Source of the DNA: JABMNX01 sp964625905 | Lineage (GTDB): Bacteria > Patescibacteriota > Minisyncoccia > Phycocordibacterales > JABMNX01 | Direction: 5' to 3' | DNA: 33,999 nucleotides | NCBI GenBank assembly: GCA_964625905.1 | Contig: CAZVBS010000004.1 | Coordinates: 1 to 33,999 of the forward strand | In this document: positions 29,296-33,999 of the stretch, piece after piece | Numbering within the stretch: the stretch's first letter is position 1 | Layout of the letters: every line of letters begins with the position of its first letter | Translations under genes and position numbers: made by a program | Notes under the pieces: model-generated | What the model was told of the DNA's origin: nothing | What the model saw: the letters and a program-made list of their open reading frames with translations, nothing else | Database searches by the model: none

Positions 29296-30708
29296 CTAAC
29301 TCTTCTTTTTCCCTTTCTTTTCCTTCGTTTCTTTCTTTGAAGGGCGACTTTTTCCTGCTGCACGAACCTGAGCGCGAGTGTACTTCTTGCGCTTAGGTTT
29401 CGCTGACATCGATTTTGTTTCCGGCTTTTTTAGGAATGAAACATCCTTTAAAGATCCCGGGATCAAACGATCACCGACCAAAAGTCGAGCACCCTTATCC
29501 GGACACTCCCTGCTAAAGCGAGTAAACACTCCGCAACGGAGTTCGCCATTCTTGTTTGCCTTAGCAAGAAGGTCAGCAACACCGCCCCACCAATTAAGCT
29601 TTGTGGCAATGTCCATGGCTTTGTGAAGTCCGCTGTCGCAAGCTTTCACAGCTTTATCAACAGCTTCTTGGCTGTCATTTTTGGCCGTTGTAGCCAAGCG
29701 ACTTTCCACATTGCTTTGGTCGCAAAGAATCTTGAAAAGTTGTGGCAATGCATCTGCATTATTGGCATACGCCTTCAGAAGACTTTCCAAGACATTAAAA
29801 CGCAAGTCTTGTTTTTTTACCGCTTCTGCAAAAATCTTCAATGCTCCTTGCTCGAAACAAGATGCTCGACTGGCGTCTATCACTTTATAATAGACACGAT
29901 CGCGTTTCTTAATTGTTTCGTAGTCGCAAGAAGACAACACTTTTAGATCAACGCCTTCCATATTCAAGATGACTTGGAAGCACTTTTCAGTAGCTTCCTT
30001 GTCGTTTCGTATTAAGACGTTTTCGCCATCATACGAGATGAGTCTCACTCGACCGTCATAAAAGAAGACTATCACAGAAGAGTCTTTCTCGAGCAACCAA
30101 AGCTGTTCGATGCTGGATATTCCACCAGTTCGAGATTTGATTTCCCCAGAGACGATACGCGCCGACCCGGAACCAAAGAAGCGTACATCCTGCTTTATAC
30201 AGGATTTAACAACTGCTTTACGTCCAGTCTTGATTAGGGTGATTGCTGTATCTTTTTCCGGTTTTCCAGTGATCGAATGGAAAAGTCTTCCATCTTCCGT
30301 ATTGATGGAAGTAACCCCGCCACGATAAAGCATTTCCACTTTTCCGGCTTCCTTAAATTTTGGAGGGTTTTTTTGGTCTAATAATACAGATTTTTCCCAT
30401 CCACCATTTTGGCGACTGCCGACATATATCGCCATTTGAGATCCAAACAAAACTTCGATTCCTTTATTGACCCCACTTGAATCAACAGTGAAGGAATTCA
30501 CTTTTGGACTTGAAGTTTTATTTGTTTTGCTGACCTTCTTTTTTGGTTTCTTTTCGAAAGCCTTCTTTTGGGCAAGCTTTACTTTATTCGCTAAGCTTGT
30601 GATTTTGCTAGGGTTAATGCCTTTCATGGCGAGCATATCGCCTAAAGTGGCACCGCAACCATCACCATTAAAAGTGCAGCCTTTCGGAAGTTCTTGTGTG
30701 CTATTCAT
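29296..30708 (-). CDS. Hypothetical 470-aa protein with Lys-rich tail
   Basis: Not recognised. The ATG at 30708 is chosen because GGGAGAG sits six bases ahead; an upstream ATG at 30723 has no such site. The N-terminus has a Cys motif (GCTFNGDGCGATLGDML) and a Lys-rich linker (KKAFEKKPKKKVSKTNK). A beta-rich middle contains two repeats of the GRLFHSITGK / GRVRLISYDGENVLI kind. A helical part follows (about 290-420), then a basic tail (KPKRKKYTRAQVRAAGKSRP and a run of Lys). No signal or TM. The gene looks richer in GC than its neighbours. A consensus promoter, Shine-Dalgarno site and terminator make it an independent unit between SIMPL and secE. The tail suggests nucleic-acid or ribosome binding, as inference. 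Confidence 0.72.
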   Translation of the reverse strand: MNSTQELPKGCTFNGDGCGATLGDMLAMKGINPSKITSLANKVKLAQKKAFEKKPKKKVSKTNKTSSPKVNSFTVDSSGVNKGIEVLFGSQMAIYVGSRQNGGWEKSVLLDQKNPPKFKEAGKVEMLYRGGVTSINTEDGRLFHSITGKPEKDTAITLIKTGRKAVVKSCIKQDVRFFGSGSARIVSGEIKSRTGGISSIEQLWLLEKDSSVIVFFYDGRVRLISYDGENVLIRNDKEATEKCFQVILNMEGVDLKVLSSCDYETIKKRDRVYYKVIDASRASCFEQGALKIFAEAVKKQDLRFNVLESLLKAYANNADALPQLFKILCDQSNVESRLATTAKNDSQEAVDKAVKACDSGLHKAMDIATKLNWWGGVADLLAKANKNGELRCGVFTRFSRECPDKGARLLVGDRLIPGSLKDVSFLKKPETKSMSAKPKRKKYTRAQVRAAGKSRPSKKETKEKKGKKKS

Positions 30709-30788
30709 TGATTTCTCTCCCATTTAAGAGTTTTTGATTTTCAAAAGGCCAACAACACCATGTCGTAGACCGAACTGTAACTAACAAA

Positions 30789-30816
30789 AGTATACCACAT
30801 TACACGCCCACGTCAA
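30789..30816 (-). promoter_or_regulatory. Consensus-like promoter of the 470-aa orphan gene
   Basis: Minus strand: TTGACG, 16-bp spacer, TATACT. Transcription would start near 30782, giving a leader of about 74 bases before the Shine-Dalgarno site and ATG. Confidence 0.72.
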
Positions 30817-30830
30817 GCTGTAAAATCCTT

Positions 30831-30886
30831 ATTTTAAGCCACATTAAATGGCTGGAGTACTCTAGCCGTTTAATGTGGCTTAAAAT
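30831..30886. repeat. Long inverted repeat (23-bp stem or more) upstream of the orphan gene
   Basis: ATTTTAAGCCACATTAAATG on the left arm pairs with its complement ending at 30886, with one G-T wobble. The 10-base middle (GGAGTACTCT) can pair further. It lies just above the promoter of the orphan gene and beside the second large hairpin at 30883-30961. Confidence 0.82.
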
Positions 30887-30961
30887 AAAAATGGAGGACG
30901 TCTGATTTCTCTCAAGAAATCATGTCCAAAGACCACAGACCGACGTCCCCCATTTTTATTT
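30883..30961. repeat. Nested inverted repeat at the end of the SIMPL gene
   Basis: The outer 20-base arms (30883-30902 and 30942-30961) pair with one A-C mismatch and contain GGACGTC / GACGTCCCCC. An inner perfect hairpin is TGATTTCT-CTCA-AGAAATCA (30903-30922). It follows the SIMPL stop (30975) and probably ends that transcript. Its arms resemble the recA terminator at 2431-2453. Confidence 0.75.
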
Positions 30962-30974
30962 AGTCATTTTATAT

Positions 30975-31823
30975 TTATTTGATCTCATACGTAATATTTA
31001 CACTAGAAGATATCCTATTCTCTCCCACCTGAATATCAGGAATCACTGATTCACTATCTCTTCTAGACTCAAGTGTCATGGTTTCAAACTTAGCAAACCT
31101 TGGTAAACCAAATTCGTTAAAGTTAACAATGCGAACTAATCGTACACTCAAGTCGGAAGCCAAGGCTTCTGCTTTTTCTTTTGCATCAGCAACAGCCATT
31201 TGCCTTGCTTCGCGCTTAAGTCCATCTTTATCGTCTATCGTAAATGATAGCCCACTAATCCTTTCAACTCCAAAATCCCCTATTCCAGAAAGTAATTCTC
31301 CCGCTTTATCTGATTCACGTACCTTAACAAGTACACTTTGATTTATCTCAAATCCAACTAACACTCTTTCGCCTTGAGAACACGGGAATGTGATACAAAT
31401 ACGCTCCTCATATTCGTATCGCGGATAGACGTTATATGATGTAGTTTTAATATCTTTATCTTCAATCCCATTTTCTTTTAAATATTCTATTGCTTTATTA
31501 GATACTTCAGTAGCATCACTTTGAACAGCTTCCGCACTCTTACCTTCTTTTATAACTGAAAAAGAAAATACAGCAGTATCAGGTACAGCAAAAACTTCGC
31601 CTTCGCCTTGTACTGAAATAGTATTCATTGGTTGAATGCCTGTTCCTATATATTTCCAGCCTTTTACTTCGGTAACAATTAAAGATACCAAGAAAAGTGA
31701 GAGTATAAATGCTACCACGCCTATTATGTGCTTAGATTTATGATGATGATGAAAATGTTTACTACCACAATTATGTGAACCACACTTCATCTCATCATTT
31801 TTATGATGTTGTTCGTGTTCCAT
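30975..31823 (-). CDS. SIMPL-domain (DUF541) protein, membrane-anchored, His-rich N-terminus
   Basis: 282 residues. The cytoplasmic N-terminus is rich in His and Cys (MEHEQHHKNDEMKCGSHNCG, then KHFHHHHKSKH), a possible metal-binding patch. One TM (about 33-51) leads to an exported SIMPL domain: ISVQGEGEVFAVPDTAVFSF, SYNVYPRYEYEERICITFPC, VGFEINQSVLVKVRESDKAG, AVADAKEKAEALASDL, and NRISSSVNITYEI at the end. SIMPL proteins form periplasmic or exterior oligomers (BP26, YggE), and links to stress are reported. Single gene, closed by the nested hairpin at 30883-30961. Confidence 0.92.
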   Translation of the reverse strand: MEHEQHHKNDEMKCGSHNCGSKHFHHHHKSKHIIGVVAFILSLFLVSLIVTEVKGWKYIGTGIQPMNTISVQGEGEVFAVPDTAVFSFSVIKEGKSAEAVQSDATEVSNKAIEYLKENGIEDKDIKTTSYNVYPRYEYEERICITFPCSQGERVLVGFEINQSVLVKVRESDKAGELLSGIGDFGVERISGLSFTIDDKDGLKREARQMAVADAKEKAEALASDLSVRLVRIVNFNEFGLPRFAKFETMTLESRRDSESVIPDIQVGENRISSSVNITYEIK

Positions 31824-31974
31824 AGAGTTTTATATGTTATTTAAATAATGTAATTGTTATTATACAATAAAAAATAGTAAGTGAAGCAATCAAAACAATA
31901 CCTAACAAGAGCGAGCTTTACAGAGATAATAAGAAAAAATAATGGATACTAATTACTTAAACTAATCGCATTTT

Positions 31975-32738
31975 TTATAAATATTTTAATAATGATTCAT
32001 ATTCAATAAATTTAAATAATTCGAAACCATATTGAATAAGAAGACTAAAGTTGTTTGTAACAAGTAAGATTCCTAAAAGAATCAAAAATACACCTCCGAC
32101 AATAGAAAACCATTTCAGATATTTTGATAGTTTGGTGATATATGCAATTGCATGAGAGAAACCAAGAGCAACCAGAAAGAACGGAACGGCAAGCCCCATT
32201 GAAAATACGGTTAAAAGAAGAGTGCCTTGCAGTACTGTGGTTGAGGTAGAAGCAAGAAGTAAAATTGAACCAAGTATTGGACCTACGCACGGCGTCCAGC
32301 CAAATGCAAAAGCAGAACCTATTATAAGAGAGCTTGAGGGCTTCCCTATCTTAAGCCACTTAGGAGTCCGTATTCTTTTATCAACTTGAAGAAATGAAAT
32401 GTTAAATACCCCAAGCATAAATAGCCCAAACAAAATCACAAAAACTCCACCAATACGCGTAAGCCAAATGCGATACGGGTGAGTCCCTGTCCAACTATGC
32501 CGGCAAGAGTACCGAACAAAATAAATATGATTGAAAACCCAAGAATAAAGAAAACACCATTGAGAAATATCTTCCTGCGTACCTCATCTCGTTTTGTTTC
32601 ATCCTATAAATCCTCTTTAGAGACTCCACTTATAAATCCTAAGTACGCTGGCACAAGCGGAAGTGTACATGGTGCAAGAAACGTTAGTAGCCCTGCAAAA
32701 AATGCAGAAAATATAAGCCCTAATCCTATTATTTCCAT
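31975..32738 (-). pseudogene. ccdA: CcdA-type thiol/disulfide transporter, broken by a stop codon and a frameshift
   Basis: The frame begins at 32738 (MEIIGLGLIFSAFFAG, then FLAPCTLPLVPAYLGFISGV), a clear CcdA/DsbD-beta N-terminus with the Pro-Cys of TM1. Codon 45 is TAG (32604-32606) where homologues have a sense codon; the frame then continues with DETKRDEVRRKIFLNG. Near 32477-32479 the frame shifts: restoring one C in the ACCCG run would give LTPYRIWLTRIGG, the usual CcdA link. The remainder is intact, including GWTPCVGPILGSIL with the second catalytic Cys, and ends at 31975. CcdA moves electrons across the membrane to TlpA-like thioredoxins such as the one just upstream. Two lesions suggest decay; sequencing error could account for the frameshift. 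Confidence 0.85.
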
Positions 32739-32760
32739 ATATTATTCCCGTATTACTTAT

Positions 32761-33276
32761 TTATGAACCGTTACTTATCGACTCGACTTTCTCCTTCATT
32801 TCTTCAAATTCCATTGGACCTCTCTTATGAACTCGTATATTTCCTTCTCCGTCAACAAATAGGGTCTCTGGCATCGAGAATCCTCCGATTGATTTATAAA
32901 AAGAGTCTTTTGAATCAAGGAGTGTCACTATTCGTTCGGTCACTCCAACCTCATCCATAAATCCTTTTGCTTTTTCAAGAGATTCTGCTCTATCAATAGT
33001 AATTACCACTATAACATCACCAAATTCCTCCTGAAGTCTTGCAAAATCACTAAGTTCTTCAACACAAAACGGACACCATGTAGCCCACGAATTTATTACC
33101 CGTATCTTCCCTTCTGAGTCGGACAAAGAAACAATATTTCCTTCAAAATCATTAAGAGAAAATTCTGGAACTTTATCAAAAAGTTTCCTCTCTGATCCAG
33201 TGTTACTATCTTGAAAGACAACAATTAATAAACTAATGAGAACTAAAGCTATAACTGTACCAATTATATATTTCAT
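32761..33276 (-). CDS. TlpA-like membrane-anchored thioredoxin
   Basis: 171 residues. An N-terminal TM or signal anchor (YIIGTVIALVLISLLIVVF) precedes a thioredoxin fold of the TlpA/ResA/AhpC type: VPEFSLNDFEGNIVSLSDSE, INSWATWCPFCVEELSDF with the active-site CPFC, IGGFSMPETLFVDGEGNIRV with the cis-Pro. It reduces exported disulfides using electrons passed by CcdA. It lies 22 bases upstream of the broken ccdA and three bases after the DUF3179 gene in a likely operon. Confidence 0.93.
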   Translation of the reverse strand: MKYIIGTVIALVLISLLIVVFQDSNTGSERKLFDKVPEFSLNDFEGNIVSLSDSEGKIRVINSWATWCPFCVEELSDFARLQEEFGDVIVVITIDRAESLEKAKGFMDEVGVTERIVTLLDSKDSFYKSIGGFSMPETLFVDGEGNIRVHKRGPMEFEEMKEKVESISNGS

Positions 33277-33279
33277 AAC

Positions 33280-33999
33280 TTATTTAAATAACTCTGTATC
33301 AGGATGTACTGCTAACCAAGAGAACCAGAACCCTCCTATATACTGTAATGGTGTTTTATTTTCTCCTATAAACATGCGTATTGAGTCGAACGAATCTTTT
33401 TCAATAGTAATAACCTCGCCTGAAAAAGAGTCTGTAATTATCCCATCTGGAATCGCATTCATATGATAGGCTTTGAATTTCCCATCAACTTCAATTCCTA
33501 ATACAAATTCTTTTTGATGTAATCTATTGTCATTAAAAGTAGCTCCAAAAGAAACTGTGTCATCAGTATAATAGTCACCATACGGATCTACTCCGTATCT
33601 GCGTGATGCTCCAGTATCCTTAGAAAGTACCTCTGTATCTTTATGACCCTTTTTCCATACACCATATGTCACTGTATCTGATGGAATAATGTTAAGTTTC
33701 ACTCCTGTCTTAACACCAAGAACTGCTTCACCGAGAACTTGTGACCATAGAGATTCGTCATCTTCATTACTTGTTCTGTTATACATAAGAAGATTTGATT
33801 TCCATAACCGCCCCGATACACCAAACTCAACAGCCTTACCATCTATAATACGATCAAATACAATACCTGTTACACAAAGAGGACAGTATGTAACAAGTAC
33901 AGACTTACTTTCAATTGTGTCATTTACAATCTCATGAAATACCAAGATTTGATATGGGTAAAATCGTGCCGTACTTCCAACAACTATTCCAAGCCCAGG
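33280..33999 (-). CDS. DUF3179 domain protein (5' end outside window)
   Basis: At least 239 residues. The frame is open to the window edge: the residues before the apparent TTG start (STARFYPYQIL) match the family's xARAYPYQIL-xxHEIVND block, so the gene is cut at its N-terminus. ILVFHEIVNDTIESKSVLVT, YCPLCVTGIVF (CPLC, a conserved Cys pair), FGVSGRLWKSNLLMYNRTSN, ESLWSQVLGEAVLG and ADGIITDSFSG-type ends are all characteristic. DUF3179 proteins are exported with an unknown role, often found next to thioredoxin or heme-handling genes. Here it heads an operon with TlpA-like and ccdA genes. Confidence 0.92.
   Translation of the reverse strand, partial: PGLGIVVGSTARFYPYQILVFHEIVNDTIESKSVLVTYCPLCVTGIVFDRIIDGKAVEFGVSGRLWKSNLLMYNRTSNEDDESLWSQVLGEAVLGVKTGVKLNIIPSDTVTYGVWKKGHKDTEVLSKDTGASRRYGVDPYGDYYTDDTVSFGATFNDNRLHQKEFVLGIEVDGKFKAYHMNAIPDGIITDSFSGEVITIEKDSFDSIRMFIGENKTPLQYIGGFWFSWLAVHPDTELFK

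Noticed and set aside
29175..29363. 62-aa Lys-rich frame overlapping the 3' end of the orphan gene
   Set aside because: It is an out-of-frame shadow that crosses the intrinsic terminator at 29241-29270.
30883..30961. IS terminal inverted repeats
   Set aside because: The arms are close together and enclose no transposase. No transposase-like gene is present in the window.
32604..32606. TAG read through as an amino acid in ccdA
   Set aside because: The sigma-factor and ileS genes end in TAG, and the same ccdA also has a frameshift, so decay or sequence error is simpler than recoding.

Overview
The window looks like a piece of chromosome from a Candidate Phyla Radiation bacterium (Ca. Patescibacteria, most like Parcubacteria). 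The DNA is AT-rich and tightly packed. Core genes are small and often lack Shine-Dalgarno sites. The gene content is typical of reduced, host-dependent genomes: a CPR-type EF-P, a bS6-SSB-bS18 operon, a minimal RecO, a SIMPL protein, a DUF3179 protein, and a large single-pass protein with an Ig-like exterior. TAA, TAG and TGA all end real genes here, so I see no sign of code 25 (UGA = Gly). The lineage is inferred from gene character and was not tested by phylogeny.

Layout. 1-2401 (+): end of ftsK, a small anchored Ig-like protein, and recA behind a structured leader. 2431-6776: small accessory or hypothetical genes, an ECF-like sigma factor with a 2-TM partner, a Crp/Fnr-type regulator, EF-P, and two small tandem paralogues, most with their own promoter and terminator. 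6800-8013 (-): rpsF-ssb-rpsR. 8080-12692 (-): a compact operon of AI-2E-type permease, metG, TraB-like, HIT, NIF3/YqfO-like and TatD. 12819-17503 (-): recO, YdcF-like, the 633-aa surface protein, glyS. 17650-22883 (-): argS, ileS. 23007-24586 (-): a 7-TM DUF2914 protein and a TrpR-like regulator flanked by two giant palindromes. 24730-26181 (+): a divergent thymidylate synthase and a HIT protein. 26249-27695 (-): an HIGH-type nucleotidyltransferase and a dCMP-deaminase-like protein. 27927-29161 (-): secE-nusG-rplK. 29296-30708 (-): a lysine-tailed orphan gene in a self-contained cassette. 30975-33999 (-): SIMPL protein, a broken ccdA, a TlpA-like thioredoxin and a DUF3179 protein that runs off the window.

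The strongest observations are: (1) isoleucyl-tRNA synthetase carries a complete histidine-phosphatase domain, with all catalytic residues, inserted in its catalytic half; (2) the TrpR-like gene is bracketed by perfect palindromes of 52 and 64 bp that share a core whose centre, AGTTAACT, equals the centre of the E. coli trp operator; (3) the dCMP-deaminase-like protein has an N-terminal domain that looks like a decayed nucleotidyltransferase (HRGY for HxGH), and the gene just upstream encodes an intact one; (4) ccdA has both a nonsense codon and a frameshift; (5) many core genes have a -10 box so close to the ATG that their mRNAs should be leaderless, while accessory genes have strong Shine-Dalgarno sites. 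No tRNA, rRNA, CRISPR array, insertion sequence or replication origin was recognised. With the starts chosen here no gene-free stretch exceeds 300 bases; the longest, 4234-4531, holds the divergent promoters of the sigma-factor and Crp-like genes.
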